Shown here: piece by piece, positions 32,820 through 42,891 of the stretch
Layout: the number at the start of each line of letters is the position of its first letter
How positions within the stretch are numbered: position 1 is the stretch's first letter
Assembly: GCA_000992325.1 (NCBI GenBank)
Contig: LBTZ01000007.1
Coordinates: 1 to 48,602 of the forward strand
Source of the DNA: Parcubacteria group bacterium GW2011_GWD2_38_11
GTDB lineage: Bacteria > Patescibacteriota > Minisyncoccia > Moranbacterales > GWC2-37-73
Length of the DNA stretch: 48,602 nt
Direction of reading: 5' to 3'
Translations under genes and position numbers: made by a program
Notes under the pieces: generated by a model
The model's database searches: none
Told to the model about the DNA's origin: nothing
What the model saw: only the letters and a program-made list of their open reading frames with translations

Positions 32820-32945
32820 GGACTCAAATTTTCAATTTTCAATTCACAATTTTCATTGAATTTTCAATTTTCAAGTTTTTAATCATTTGAAAATTAATTC
32901 ATTGTAAATTTATTGTAAATTGATCATTGATCATTGTAAATTAAA
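32820..32945. repeat. AT-rich palindromic spacer, TTTTCAATT family
   Basis: TTTTCAATTTTCAATTCACA is followed by complementary GAAAATTAATTC / TTGTAAATT units. The spacer 32732-32988 contains no gene. It separates the redox-silent complex operon from the ATP synthase genes. Confidence 0.65.
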
Positions 32946-32988
32946 ATCACAATAAAACAAAGACGACTACGAAGTTAAACGAATTTTA

Positions 32989-33426
32989 TCAGTCGAGCTT
33001 GATTCCACCTCTTGAATGGTGTTTTCTGGCAACTCGAACACGTGCACTTTCTTTTTCGATGGCGGCAGCCACTCGCGCATATTCCATTTCGCTCATGGTT
33101 ACTTTTTCATTTTTAATTTCTTCTGCTCTCTTTCTGGCTTCCTCTGCACGCTTCAAATCAATTTCACCAGCAGCTTCCGCTGTGTCAGCCAACACCACCA
33201 ATGTATTGTTGTTAAATTCCACAAAGCCGCTTGAAACAACCAGTAAAGTTTCTTTTCCATCCACTTTAAACATAACCTCGCCAGCTTTTAGCGATGCGAT
33301 ATACGAACGATGATCAGGCATGATCGTCACTTCCCCATCTGTAACCGGAAGCGTGATCTGATCAACCTCCTGTTCGAAAAGCGTTCGTTCGGGAGTAACA
33401 ATCTTAAATTTTATTCGTGAACTCAT
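32989..33426 (-). CDS. atpC: ATP synthase epsilon subunit
   Basis: 145 residues from the Met at 33426 ('MSSRIKFKIVTPERTLFE'); the seven residues upstream come from spacer sequence. The N-terminal beta sandwich (about 1-85) is typical ('VDQITLPVTDGEVTIMPDH', 'LLVVSSGFVEFNNNTLVVLA'). The C-terminal helical hairpin (about 90-135) is present and rich in Arg, Glu and Ala ('AEEARKRAEEI'). It couples rotation of the c-ring with gamma and can inhibit ATP hydrolysis. It is the last gene of the atp locus, after atpD, from which it is separated by a repeat spacer. Confidence 0.93.
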   Translation of the reverse strand: MSSRIKFKIVTPERTLFEQEVDQITLPVTDGEVTIMPDHRSYIASLKAGEVMFKVDGKETLLVVSSGFVEFNNNTLVVLADTAEAAGEIDLKRAEEARKRAEEIKNEKVTMSEMEYARVAAAIEKESARVRVARKHHSRGGIKLD

Positions 33427-33429
33427 AAA

Positions 33430-33550
33430 ATTATAATCAAGATACAATCACCAAGATACAAACATCAAACAAAATTCAAGCATCAAATTCCAAACGGCTT
33501 TGTTTTGAAAATTGTGATTTGAGATTTGTTTGGTTATTGTTTCTTGTTTC
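33430..33550. repeat. AT-rich imperfect palindromic spacer between atpD and atpC
   Basis: AAGATACAATCACCAAGATA and similar units at one end are partly complementary to TTATTGTTTCTTGTTTCTTG at the other. No gene. Confidence 0.5.
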
Positions 33551-33573
33551 TTGGTTATTGCGGCGATTATTAA

Positions 33574-34965
<1,392 letters not shown>

Positions 34966-34974
34966 TTATTTATA

Positions 34975-35115
34975 AAATATTGAAACAAATTACGATTTAT
35001 AATTTCAAATTCCAAATTAAAAATTTCAAATCGATGCTTAAATTTCAAAATGACAAAATTGATACATTTTTACATTTGAAATTCATTTGATATTTGTTAT
35101 TTTTAATTTGATATT
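34975..35115. repeat. AT-rich palindromic spacer upstream of atpD
   Basis: TTTCAAATTCCAAATTAAAA on the left and TTTAATTTGATATTC with ACATTTGAAATTCATTTGAT on the right are complementary units. It closely resembles the spacer at 41735-41862. Confidence 0.65.
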
Positions 35116-35181
35116 CTTATCAAGTTTCCCTTTCTATTTATGCCTTATCCAAGCCCTAAACAGAATCAGAACCTCGAACGG

Positions 35182-35210
35182 TTGACAAAATGATGATTTG
35201 GGTGTATACT
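35182..35210 (+). promoter_or_regulatory. Near-consensus promoter for the 89-residue gene
   Basis: TTGACA (35182-35187), 17-base spacer, TATACT (35205-35210), giving a leader of about 45 bases. Confidence 0.85.
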
Positions 35211-35263
35211 ATCAGGTTGATGATTATTAAATCATTCCAACACTATCTCAAGGAGGTATCATC

Positions 35264-35533
35264 ATGAAAGTAGTCGAGGACGTTAACATTAAAGTTGTTG
35301 TTGACCTCAAGGAGTTGGCCGATCTAGAAGATCGATCAATAAAAACCGTTGACGGAGAGCAAATCAAAATCTTTACAATAGCAAATGTTAAGATTGTTGA
35401 GAAAACAAGATTTGATTCGTCCGAAGAAAAAGGTATCATGGCAACCGCAACAATAGTTCTCAATGACAGATCGACATTAGTAATAAATGATGTCAATATG
35501 TTATTGAAAAAATTATTGAAGATAAAAATGTAA
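35264..35533 (+). CDS. Small protein of unknown function inside the atp locus
   Basis: 89 residues, with AAGGAGG seven to eight bases before the ATG and a near-consensus promoter upstream. The sequence alternates hydrophobic and charged residues and is probably beta-rich ('VVEDVNIKVVVDLKELADLE', 'IKIFTIANVKIVEKTRF', 'GIMATATIVLNDRSTLVIND'). It ends in a basic helix ('NMLLKKLLKIKM'). It has no signal peptide and no cysteine. It runs opposite to the ATP synthase genes that flank it and has its own terminator, so it is an independent unit. Family not recognised. Confidence 0.75.
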   Translation: MKVVEDVNIKVVVDLKELADLEDRSIKTVDGEQIKIFTIANVKIVEKTRFDSSEEKGIMATATIVLNDRSTLVINDVNMLLKKLLKIKM

Positions 35534-35557
35534 CACAATCATCTTCAGCATATCGCC

Positions 35558-35599
35558 AACCGCCCTTTCGCAAGATTCTTTGCGAGGGGTGGTTTTTTT
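35558..35599 (+). terminator. Terminator of the 89-residue gene
   Basis: AACCGCCCTTTCGCAAGA pairs with TCTTTGCGAGGGGTGGTT (few mismatches), followed by TTTTTTT. Confidence 0.85.
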
Positions 35600-35685
35600 A
35601 TTTTTTCAAAACTACTATCAAAATTTCAGTCAGCAGACTGATCAGCCTTTGGCTGACAATCAAACTGAAATCCTGAATTGCATTT

Positions 35686-35713
35686 TTGACTTTTTTCACC
35701 TTTGTGTTACTCT
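35686..35713 (+). promoter_or_regulatory. Possible promoter of the 65-residue gene
   Basis: TTGACT (35686-35691), 16-base spacer, TACTCT (35708-35713). The -35 box is good and the -10 box weak. Confidence 0.4.
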
Positions 35714-35761
35714 CCTAAATAAGCAATGTTCCTATAAAACAAGCACGCAAGGAGGTTTTTT

Positions 35762-35959
35762 ATGAAACGTTCTTTTGCCGCAGTTGCAATGTTTTTATTG
35801 CTCCTTTCACCAACGATCGCCAGCTCTAATGTTGAGGCAGGCCCGATTCAAAAAGCTACGGCCATAATTATGGGAACCATTGTGATGCTTGTCTTTCTTG
35901 TTTTGTTCTTTGGAGCATACGCAGTAAAAAGAAACGACGAGGGGAAAAACAAAGAATGA
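35762..35959 (+). CDS. Small membrane protein with signal-like N-terminus, inside the atp locus
   Basis: 65 residues with GGAGG seven bases before the ATG. Residues 1-21 look like a signal peptide or first helix ('KRSFAAVAMFLLLLSPTIAS', possible cleavage after 'IAS'). Residues about 35-55 form a transmembrane helix ('AIIMGTIVMLVFLVLFFGAY'), followed by a short charged tail ('VKRNDEGKNKE'). It is transcribed opposite to the ATP synthase genes and followed by a terminator. No named family is recognised. Its position might suggest an assembly or regulatory role for the ATP synthase, but its separate promoter and direction argue against simple co-expression. Confidence 0.72.
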   Translation: MKRSFAAVAMFLLLLSPTIASSNVEAGPIQKATAIIMGTIVMLVFLVLFFGAYAVKRNDEGKNKE

Positions 35960-35981
35960 ACATTACATCTGTTCCACTCTC

Positions 35982-36017
35982 GCGCTCAAACATATTATTG
36001 TTTTGAGCGCTTTTTTT
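35982..36017 (+). terminator. Terminator of the 65-residue gene
   Basis: GCGCTCAAA... pairs with ...TTTGAGCGC (35982-36010), followed by TTTTTTT. Confidence 0.88.
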
Positions 36018-36452
36018 ATTTTTCAAAGATACTATCAAAATTTAATTTCTTAAATTCTGAATTGTGTTTTTGAATTCTGCATTTCGCAGCCCGCATTCTA
36101 TTTGCACCATATGAAGTACACCCTCCGGGCATAAACTCCGGCAAAAACAAGTGATGAGCGTTAAAAAATTTTGAAACGTAGCACCCGTCAGCAGACGCAG
36201 GTGCGAAGTGTAAATTTTAGCGAAGAATGCAGTTTTTGCCACAGTACCTTCATCCGGTGCGAGTTTTCTTCCCGCCTGCAACGCTATGCGTAGCATTGCG
36301 GGCAGGTCCTCCACGTTTCTTCCGCCAGCTGGCGGAGCGGGAAAAAGAAATGCGGAAATAAAATTTATCTCACAAGATTTCTCAGCTTCGCTCAAAATAA
36401 CATTTTTTAAAAAACCTGGATTCCCGCCTCCGCGGGAATGACATAATAAACT
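36018..36452. repeat. Gene-free region made of several dispersed repeats
   Basis: About 435 bp between the small membrane gene and atpG. It contains CCCGCCTGCAACGCTATGCG with its continuation to 36306 (a 36-nt element also found in tatD), the 16-bp palindrome TCCGCCAGCTGGCGGA at 36321-36336, and the hairpin ATTCCCGCCTCCGCGGGAAT at 36420-36439. An open frame at 36042-36395 runs through these repeats and is not credible as a gene. Confidence 0.75.
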
Positions 36453-37412
36453 TTATTCGAGAGCAGCGCGACCAGCGCTGATCTCAGCTATTTCCTGTGT
36501 GATCTTTCCTTGCCTGATCTGATTATATGCCAGCGTCAAATCTTCACTCATCTCACCTGCTGCGTCCGTGGCGTTTCTCATTGCAAGCATGCGCGCAGAT
36601 TGTTCAGAAGCTTGCGATTCCAAAACTGCGTGAAAAAGTTGCATCTCAATCAATCGCGGAATTATAAACTCCAAAACTTCTTCAGGACTTGGCTCAACTT
36701 TATATTCAACAATCGGCTCTTCCAATCCATACTCCTTGGCCAACACATCCATTTCAGCAATTTGTTTTTCGATATCAATTTTTGAAATAGGCAAAACCTG
36801 GCGAATTCTGGTTTGTTGATTTACAGCGCTGACATAATCAGTATACACAACAACAACTTTGTCATATTTTTTTGCCAAATAATCTTCCATCACAATTTTT
36901 GAAAGTGGCTTGATGTCGGCGACAGTCGCAAATTTTCCACCATCTTCAAATGCAGCCACAATTTCACGTTGCATTTTCTTCACCATACTTTCACCTTTTT
37001 TTCCAATCGTAATAAAATCAATTTTGAGATCCTCGTCTTTGATTTTTGATTCAATTTTCTTTTTTCCAATACGGTTTATTTTCAGTTTTTCCGGATGCAA
37101 AATCTCTTCTTTAATTTTTTTTGCAACTTGAGTATTGAATGATCCACAAAGTCCACGATTTGATGTCACCACAACCATAAGCACACTTTTAACTTCACGC
37201 ACTGCCAAAAAGCCGCTGCCTTGCGAAGATTCAAATGCTCGAGCAAGATTTGTCAGCACACTCCAAGCACTGTGAGCATATGGTCTGATTCCCAAAACGC
37301 TAGCCACCGCGCGCCGCATTTTGGCAGCACTAACCATCTCCATGGCCTTGGTAATCTTTCTTGTGCTATTAATCGAACGAATTCGACGTTTTATGTCTAA
37401 TGATGAAGCCAT
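36453..37412 (-). CDS. atpG: ATP synthase gamma subunit
   Basis: 319 residues, somewhat longer than the usual ~290. It forms the central rotor shaft. The N-terminal helix 'DIKRRIRSINSTRKITKAME' continues with 'MVSAAKMRRA', and the C-terminal helix 'NATDAAGEMSEDLTLAYNQI' with 'RQGKITQEIAEISAGRAAL'; both are diagnostic and form the coiled coil inside the alpha3-beta3 ring. The Rossmann-like middle contains 'VVVTSNRGLCGSFNTQV'. A lysine-rich loop at about residues 110-135 ('KLKINRIGKKKIESKIKDED') accounts for the extra length. It follows atpA and is the last gene before the interruption of the locus. Confidence 0.96.
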   Translation of the reverse strand: MASSLDIKRRIRSINSTRKITKAMEMVSAAKMRRAVASVLGIRPYAHSAWSVLTNLARAFESSQGSGFLAVREVKSVLMVVVTSNRGLCGSFNTQVAKKIKEEILHPEKLKINRIGKKKIESKIKDEDLKIDFITIGKKGESMVKKMQREIVAAFEDGGKFATVADIKPLSKIVMEDYLAKKYDKVVVVYTDYVSAVNQQTRIRQVLPISKIDIEKQIAEMDVLAKEYGLEEPIVEYKVEPSPEEVLEFIIPRLIEMQLFHAVLESQASEQSARMLAMRNATDAAGEMSEDLTLAYNQIRQGKITQEIAEISAGRAALE

Positions 37413-37424
37413 AATTTAATAATA

Positions 37425-37560
37425 ATTTTCAATGATCAATTTTCAGTTTTCATTGTCCTCCTGCGAGGATAAGTCTGAAACAAAAATTTTCAATGTTTCA
37501 ATGTTTGAAAATTTAGAAATTGAGAATTGATTGTAAATTGTGAATTGTAAATTGAAAATT
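37425..37560. repeat. AT-rich palindromic spacer between atpA and atpG
   Basis: TTTTCAATGATCAATTTTCA at one end and AATTGTAAATTGAAAATT at the other are complementary. It also contains TCCTCCTGCGAGGATAAG, a hairpin that recurs with one change near 40310. Confidence 0.65.
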
Positions 37561-37566
37561 CTGCGT

Positions 37567-39072
37567 TTATGCGGTCTGGTATACTTCTTTAAACTCCTTA
37601 ATCGCCTTCTCTAAACTTGCAATAACATCGTCACTTAGTTCTTTCTTTTCTCCAATAAGCGTAATCACATCCTTAGCTTGAGAATCCAAATATTTATGAA
37701 AATCTTTTTCCCAAGTTTTGATTTCTTCCACTGCCACATCATCCAAAAATCCATTGGTCAGCGCGTATAAAATTGCCACCTGATGCTGCACAACCATCGG
37801 TTCATATTGTCCTTGCTTGAGAATTTCCACTGATCTTCTTCCGCGTTCAATTTGCGCGCGAGTTTTTTCATCAAGATCGGATCCAAATTGTGCAAAAGCT
37901 TCAAGCTCACGGAACTGCGCCAATTCCAATCGAATTTTTCCAGCCACTTTTTTCATAGCTTTGATTTGAGCCGATCCTCCCACGCGAGAAACTGAAAGAC
38001 CAACATTTACAGCTGGGCGAATACCCTTGTAAAACAAATCGGATTCCAAGAAAATTTGACCATCGGTGATAGAAATAACATTTGTTGGGATGTATGCACT
38101 AACATCTCCAGCTTGAGTTTCAATAATCGGAAGCGCAGTCATCGAACCACCACCGAAGTCCTCATTAAGTTTTGCGCTTCTCTCCAAAAGACGAGAATGC
38201 AAATAAAAAACATCTCCAGGATATGCTTCGCGTCCCGGTGGACGTTTCAAAATCAAGGAAATTTGACGATATGCCCAGGCGTGGCGAGAAAGATCATCAA
38301 AAACAATAAGCACATCTTGCCCCTTGTCCATAAAATATTCTCCCAAAGCGCAACCGGAATATGGAGAAATATATGAAAGCGCTGAAGATTCAGATGCTCC
38401 CGCTACCACAATAGTTGTGTATTCCATTGCTCCACGTTTTTCAAGTTCTCCCAAGATACGTGCAATTTTTGATTCTTTCTGACCAATCGCAACATAGATA
38501 CATTTCATATTTTGACCCTTCTGATTGATGATCGTGTCGATTGCAATCGCAGTTTTTCCAGTTTGACGATCACCAATAATAAGCTCGCGTTGTCCACGTC
38601 CAATTGGAATCATTGCATCAATTGCTTTAATTCCAGTTTGCACGGGCTGATGAACACTTTTACGAGTAATAACACCTGGGGCAATTTTTTCCACAGGATA
38701 AAATTTATCAGCAACAATATCGCCCTTTCCATCCACTGGAATTCCAAGTGGATTAATCACGCGTCCAATCATAGAATCTGCAACAGGAATAGAAAGAACT
38801 TTTCCAGTAGCCTTCACCTCATCACCTTCTTTGATCCCAGTGTAATTTCCAAGTACGATAACACCAACTCGATCTTCTTCAAGATTAAGTGCCACCCCGA
38901 TTTCTCCATTGGGAAATTCAACCATTTCCGATGCCATCAAGTCAGAAAGTCCTGAAACACGAGCCACACCATCTCCCATTTCAATAACCTTTCCAACTTT
39001 TTCAGTTGAAGTTTCAGTCTTGAATCCTTCGATTTGACTTTTCAATTGTTCAATTATGTAGTCTTTATTCAT
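37567..39072 (-). CDS. atpA: ATP synthase alpha subunit
   Basis: 501 residues, normal length. Non-catalytic nucleotide-binding subunit of F1: P-loop '[11 protein letters not shown]' at 167-177, '[13 protein letters not shown]', Walker B '[20 protein letters not shown]', the alpha-specific arginine in '[11 protein letters not shown]'-type sequence ('[20 protein letters not shown]'), and '[18 protein letters not shown]'. The N-terminal helix, which contacts delta, is present. It lies between atpH and atpG, as in the standard operon. Confidence 0.98.
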   Translation of the reverse strand: MNKDYIIEQLKSQIEGFKTETSTEKVGKVIEMGDGVARVSGLSDLMASEMVEFPNGEIGVALNLEEDRVGVIVLGNYTGIKEGDEVKATGKVLSIPVADSMIGRVINPLGIPVDGKGDIVADKFYPVEKIAPGVITRKSVHQPVQTGIKAIDAMIPIGRGQRELIIGDRQTGKTAIAIDTIINQKGQNMKCIYVAIGQKESKIARILGELEKRGAMEYTTIVVAGASESSALSYISPYSGCALGEYFMDKGQDVLIVFDDLSRHAWAYRQISLILKRPPGREAYPGDVFYLHSRLLERSAKLNEDFGGGSMTALPIIETQAGDVSAYIPTNVISITDGQIFLESDLFYKGIRPAVNVGLSVSRVGGSAQIKAMKKVAGKIRLELAQFRELEAFAQFGSDLDEKTRAQIERGRRSVEILKQGQYEPMVVQHQVAILYALTNGFLDDVAVEEIKTWEKDFHKYLDSQAKDVITLIGEKKELSDDVIASLEKAIKEFKEVYQTA

Positions 39073-39172
39073 AATATAGAGTTATAAAGTTTATAAGGTT
39101 TTTAAAGTTTATAAAGTAAAATAAATCCCCACTTTACAAACTTTACGAACTTTACGAACTTTACGAACTTTT
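39072..39172. repeat. AT-rich palindromic spacer, GTTCATAAA family
   Basis: AGTTATAAAGTTTATAAGGT on the left and ACTTTACAAACTTTACGAAC on the right, in several unit copies, between atpH and atpA. Confidence 0.65.
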
Positions 39173-39572
39173 AACTTATTAATTTATTTTTTAATTTCTT
39201 TAATTGCATTGCAACCGATCCATCTATCACTTCATCCCCGACTTTTATTATAATTCCTCCCTGAATTTTTTCATCTTTTTTATAAATCATTTCAACCTCT
39301 TTTGCATTATATTTTTTTTTCACAAATTCCTTCACATCATCCAAAACTTTTTGTGACACATCTCCGCGACCGCAGACTTGGGTCACAACTATTCCATTTT
39401 TTGCATTATAAATTTCAGAAAATTTTTCCATTATTTTCCCTGCATTTTTCAATTGTCCATCGTTTTTTAATTGCTCGGCAAACTTTGACACAATAACTAA
39501 AATATCTTCCTGAGATTTGTTTTCAGTAAGTTCAAAAAGTGTTTGTGAATATTGTTTTACGGTTATTTTCAT
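39171..39572 (-). CDS. atpH: ATP synthase delta subunit, short form
   Basis: 133 residues, against about 175-180 usually. It is the stator protein between F1 alpha and the b subunits. The C-terminal part is typical: 'KKYNAKEVEMIYKKDEKIQG' followed by 'GIIIKVGDEVIDGSVAMQLK'. The N-terminal helical bundle appears shortened by about 40 residues, lacking part of the usual six-helix domain. Its position between atpF and atpA supports the assignment. Short delta subunits fit a reduced genome, and there is no sign of a frameshift. The stop lies directly at the edge of the upstream repeat spacer. Confidence 0.85.
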   Translation of the reverse strand: MKITVKQYSQTLFELTENKSQEDILVIVSKFAEQLKNDGQLKNAGKIMEKFSEIYNAKNGIVVTQVCGRGDVSQKVLDDVKEFVKKKYNAKEVEMIYKKDEKIQGGIIIKVGDEVIDGSVAMQLKKLKNKLIS

Positions 39573-39574
39573 GA

Positions 39575-39695
39575 TTATAATTTTGAATTTCCAATTTTGA
39601 ATTTTGAATCAATTTTAAATTTCTTAATTTTTAATGTTTCAAACATTATGTCATTAGGATTTTATTCGAAATTCGAAATTCATACTTCGAAATTG
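39575..39695. repeat. AT-rich palindromic spacer, TTTTGAATT family
   Basis: TTTTGAATTTCCAATTTTGA and TTCGAAATTCGAAATTCATA can pair. The centre shares TTTTTAATGTTTCAAA and GTCATTAG with 26950-27080, so the two spacers are copies of one element type. Confidence 0.7.
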
Positions 39696-40187
39696 CTAGT
39701 CATTTATAGCTTTTTCTATAATAGCCTTATCTTTTTCCAAATCCAACTTTTCATCAATAATCTTACTCGTAGCAGAAATGACTAGGCTTGCGATTTGTCC
39801 TTTCACCTCTTGCATCATCTGATTTTTTTCCTGCTCAATCTTCTTTGCAGAATCTGCCAGAATTTTCTCTGCTTGAGCTTTCGCTTCAACAACAATTTCT
39901 TCCTTGCTTTTAGTTGCGGATTCTTCAGCTTTTGCAATAATTTCCTGAGCTTGCTTTCGTGCTTCCACCAAAACTTCTTTTTCTTTTTCCGTGATTTCAG
40001 TAAGTTTCTTGCCAGCATTTTCAGCGTCAGCAATTCCTTTTTCAATTTTCTCGCTTCGATCTTCCATCATCTTGAGCACTGGACCATAGGCATAACGCTT
40101 CAGCACAAACAAAACAATTGCAAAGTTTACCAATTGTGCAATTATCAGTTTCCAATCAATGTGAAATGTTGAGATTAATTCATTCAT
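39696..40187 (-). CDS. atpF: ATP synthase b subunit
   Basis: 163 residues. One N-terminal transmembrane helix (about residues 11-30, 'WKLIIAQLVNFAIVLFVLKR') is followed by 'YAYGPVLKMMEDRSEKIEKG' and a long, charged coiled coil rich in Lys, Glu and Ala ('AENAGKKLTEITEKEKEVLV', 'AEESATKSKEEIVVEAKAQA'). It is the peripheral stalk that holds F1 against the rotor. Only one b-type gene is present, so a homodimer is expected. It lies between atpE and atpH. Confidence 0.95.
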   Translation of the reverse strand: MNELISTFHIDWKLIIAQLVNFAIVLFVLKRYAYGPVLKMMEDRSEKIEKGIADAENAGKKLTEITEKEKEVLVEARKQAQEIIAKAEESATKSKEEIVVEAKAQAEKILADSAKKIEQEKNQMMQEVKGQIASLVISATSKIIDEKLDLEKDKAIIEKAIND

Positions 40188-40421
40188 AAATATAGTTAAA
40201 TTATAATTGAGTTTTGATTATATTCCGTTATATAAACACGAAGTCATCGGTCATCAGTAATCTGTCATCTTATTCAAGCTCACTGGTCTCAGCATTTGAT
40301 GACTGATGTCCTCCTTCGAGGATAAGCTTGGGGCAAAACAAGTGACTGATTGCTTTTTCAATATCCTCATTCCGACTCCCTATTTCTAAGAAGTCGAATG
40401 AAAATACTACGGTTCGCAATA
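40188..40421. other. Gene-free spacer between atpE and atpF
   Basis: 234 bp with short inverted repeats: GTCATCGGTCATCAGTAATC against ATTTGATGACTGATG, and TCCTCCTTCGAGGATAAG, which matches the hairpin unit in the atpA-atpG spacer. No open frame or promoter of note. Confidence 0.5.
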
Positions 40422-40661
<240 letters not shown>

Positions 40662-40709
40662 TCAGCTATATTTTCTCCTCTTTGGGGAATATAGATGGTG
40701 TATACATAA

Positions 40710-40872
40710 ATTATTATTACAAATTTTCAATTCTCAATTCACAATTTTCAATGAATTTCCAATTTTCAATTCTCAAATGTTTGAAAATTTAGTCATTGGG
40801 ATTTTATTGGAAATTGATCATTGATAATTGGAAATTCCTTTTAAAATTTCAAAGCTTTGAAATTTTAAAAGG
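40710..40872. repeat. AT-rich palindromic spacer between atpB and atpE
   Basis: TTTTCAATTCTCAATTCACA and TGAAAATTTAGTCATTGGGA with GATCATTGATAATTGGAAAT form complementary halves of the TTTTCAATT family. AAATTTCAAAGC then GCTTTGAAATTT at about 40853-40869 forms a shorter hairpin next to the atpB stop. Confidence 0.65.
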
Positions 40873-41715
40873 CTAGTGTTCTTCTGCCGTTGTAGCTATA
40901 CTCATGAACGCCAACGTCAAAATCGCAAACACCAAGGCCTGCACAATTCCCACGATTAATTCTAGAAACATAAACGGCAATGGCAAAATGAAAGCAGAAA
41001 TTGCCATCATTGATGCTAGCAAAACTTCTCCAGCAAAAATATTTCCAAAAAGTCGAAGACTGAGCGATGCCACCTTGGCAATTTCTCCCACAATTTCAAT
41101 CAGTCCCACAAAAATCTTGATTGGGTTCACCATAATGATGGTTGGATCTTTTTTGATTTTCTTTGGGATTGCAATGATCGCTTTGATGTTCACAAACTTA
41201 TTGAAATGATCCCAAAGTCCAACCATCACCACTCCAAAGATATGCGAAATGATCACTGAGAAAAGTGCAATTGCAAGTGTTGTGTTCAGATCTGCGGTTG
41301 CACCCCGAAAAAGTGGCACAAAAACTTTTCCGTGTTCTCCAGTCTCCACAAACCCGATCGTTCCGACACCCGGAAGCAGTCCCATCCAATTGCTGACCAA
41401 AATAAAAAGGAATAGCGCCAACACAATTGGCAAAAATTTCAAAGTCTTCTTGCGTCCGCCAGTCACACTGTCAGCCATATTCAAAGCTTGTTCCAAAATG
41501 ATTTCAAAAAAATTCTGAATTCCTTTCGGTTTTCCAGCAATGTTTTTCTTAGCCTTTTTTCCAACCAAAATAAAAAAAGTCACCAAAATGGCAACGGTCA
41601 TCCAACTCATAATCAAAGAATTGGTGATGGTAAAATTTCCAATATGAACAATCGGTTCAGCAAAAAGAGTGCTTTCATGACTAACTTCTAAATTGTTGGT
41701 ATTTTCAGTAGACAT
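40873..41715 (-). CDS. atpB: ATP synthase a subunit
   Basis: 280 residues with about six membrane helices. The essential arginine is Arg221 in 'ASLSLRLFGNIFAGEVLL'. Other landmarks are 'FLFILVSNWMGLLPGVG' and the C-terminal helix 'LIVGIVQALVFAILTLAFMS'. Together with the c-ring it forms the ion half-channels. It is the second gene of the locus after the small AtpZ/I-like protein, separated by a repeat spacer of about 150 bp. Confidence 0.96.
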   Translation of the reverse strand: MSTENTNNLEVSHESTLFAEPIVHIGNFTITNSLIMSWMTVAILVTFFILVGKKAKKNIAGKPKGIQNFFEIILEQALNMADSVTGGRKKTLKFLPIVLALFLFILVSNWMGLLPGVGTIGFVETGEHGKVFVPLFRGATADLNTTLAIALFSVIISHIFGVVMVGLWDHFNKFVNIKAIIAIPKKIKKDPTIIMVNPIKIFVGLIEIVGEIAKVASLSLRLFGNIFAGEVLLASMMAISAFILPLPFMFLELIVGIVQALVFAILTLAFMSIATTAEEH

Positions 41716-41734
41716 CTATGTATTTAAACTTCAA

Positions 41735-41862
41735 CTATTAAACTTAAAATTGAATATCAAATTAAAAATAACAAATATCAAATGAATTCCAAATGCCAAA
41801 TGTTCTAATTTTGTCATTTAGAAATTTAAGTATTGATTTGAAATTTTTAATTTTTAATTTGG
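41735..41862. repeat. AT-rich palindromic spacer upstream of atpB
   Basis: AATATCAAATTAAAAATAAC and complementary TTTTAATTTGGAATT units. It shares TAACAAATATCAAATGAATT (in inverse orientation) with the spacer at 34975-35115. Confidence 0.65.
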
Positions 41863-41864
41863 AA

Positions 41865-42122
41865 TTATTTTTTCTTGCTTTCTTGTTTTTCAATTTTCTT
41901 AAACTCCTCAAACCCAATTTTTATCAACATTACCATTGATATCACAAAACTTATTCCAACTGTGGACAAGAAAAGCCAAGGTTCACTGCTATATCGTCTG
42001 TCCAGATATTTTCCAACAAAAACCGCAATAATAATTGGGCCTCCGATCCAGCCACTAAGTTTCAAAAATAGTTGCATTCCAGGCTGCCACCAAGCAGTAT
42101 TTGATTTTTTTTCGGTACTCAT
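41865..42122 (-). CDS. AtpZ/AtpI-like small membrane protein of the ATP synthase operon
   Basis: 85 residues with two transmembrane helices, about 24-42 ('GWIGGPIIIAVFVGKYLDRR') and 48-68 ('PWLFLSTVGISFVISMVMLI'), and a charged C-terminus ('FEEFKKIEKQESKKK'). 'GKYLDRRY' matches the pattern 'G.W.D...' seen in the AtpZ / AtpI family that precedes atpB. These proteins help c-ring assembly or Mg2+ uptake. It is the first gene of the atp locus on the minus strand. Confidence 0.82.
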   Translation of the reverse strand: MSTEKKSNTAWWQPGMQLFLKLSGWIGGPIIIAVFVGKYLDRRYSSEPWLFLSTVGISFVISMVMLIKIGFEEFKKIEKQESKKK

Positions 42123-42222
42123 TTTCGTAGATTCGTATTTATTTCGTAGTTTCGTATCAGCTTAACCACGCTATCCATTATCTCGCTAAATTGGCTTTAC
42201 GTCAAGCAAAATAGGAGAATAC

Positions 42223-42251
42223 TTGACTTTTCAATAAAAAAGGAGTATAAT
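42223..42251 (+). promoter_or_regulatory. Near-consensus promoter of the 144-residue gene
   Basis: TTGACT (42223-42228), 17-base spacer ending AAAAAAGGAG, TATAAT (42246-42251). The 16 bases AAAAAAGGAGTATAAT are identical to those of the promoter at 14596-14624. Confidence 0.88.
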
Positions 42252-42296
42252 ACACAGTTGGTACTGCCAACCATTTCTTTAACAAAGGAGCAGAAT

Positions 42297-42728
42297 ATGC
42301 TTGAATCTTTTTTCAACAATCTATTAAAAATACGGGAGCTTGAGTCAAAAGATCGCTTAAGCGGCTTTAATTCCCTCTTCTCTGATATCCACAAAATGTC
42401 CATCGGAGAACTAATTGCAACAAAACAAACTATAGACCTCGGCTTAAAATTAAGTACTGAAATGCTGGACACTGAACAAGAAACCTTTCTTGTTCACGTT
42501 GTCCAGGCTATGCGAATCAGGGCCTATGAGCATTCGCACAGCCAACTTATAAGTCCGGAGCAGCGTTGGTTTCTAAAGCGTATGTTTTGTATCGCTCATA
42601 ACCAGATTCTGGATCTGCGATACGACCATACGAGAAGGGTCCTTTTAAATGATCCTACGCCCGCGTTAGAAATTCCAATCACAACACCTCCTAAAAAAAG
42701 AAAGAAGCGTTACTTTTGGTTTTTTTAG
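42297..42728 (+). CDS. Small protein of unknown function
   Basis: 143 residues from the ATG at 42297, which has AAAGGAG seven bases upstream; the TTG-started extension lies between promoter and ribosome binding site. The protein is mostly helical ('NNLLKIRELESKDRLSGFNS', 'IGELIATKQTIDLGLKLSTE', 'FLVHVVQAMRIRAYEHSHSQ') and ends in a very basic, aromatic tail ('PPKKRKKRYFWFF') that could anchor to membrane or nucleic acid. It has no membrane helix and no catalytic motif I recognise. It has its own promoter and terminator, and is transcribed divergently from the ATP synthase locus. Confidence 0.78.
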   Translation: MLESFFNNLLKIRELESKDRLSGFNSLFSDIHKMSIGELIATKQTIDLGLKLSTEMLDTEQETFLVHVVQAMRIRAYEHSHSQLISPEQRWFLKRMFCIAHNQILDLRYDHTRRVLLNDPTPALEIPITTPPKKRKKRYFWFF

Positions 42729-42743
42729 CAAAAGTAACAAACA

Positions 42744-42780
42744 AAAAGCCGCTCGCGAGAAACTTCGCAGCGGCTTTTTT
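42744..42780 (+). terminator. Terminator of the 143-residue gene
   Basis: AAAAGCCGCT...GCGA pairs with TCGC...AGCGGCTTTTTT, T run to 42780. Confidence 0.88.
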
Positions 42781-42796
42781 ATATTTTTGGCTTGTT

Positions 42797-42875
42797 ATCC
42801 TGAACTTGTTTCAGAATCTATCTACTTTGCCCCAGATAACTTGCACCAACCGAGATCCTGAAACAAGTTCAGGAT
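42797..42875. repeat. 23-bp inverted repeat, dispersed element
   Basis: ATCCTGAACTTGTTTCAGAA (42797-, 23 nt) and its reverse complement (42853-42875) differ at one position, with a 33-nt loop. The TCCTGAACTTGTTTCAGGA-type unit is a common intergenic repeat in many genomes. Here it separates two convergent genes. Confidence 0.8.
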
Positions 42876-42891
42876 GACAAAGATTAATTAT

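Noticed and set aside
36042-36395. 117-codon open frame on the minus strand between atpG and the 65-residue gene
   Set aside because: It runs through three dispersed repeats, has no ribosome binding site and no protein-like composition.
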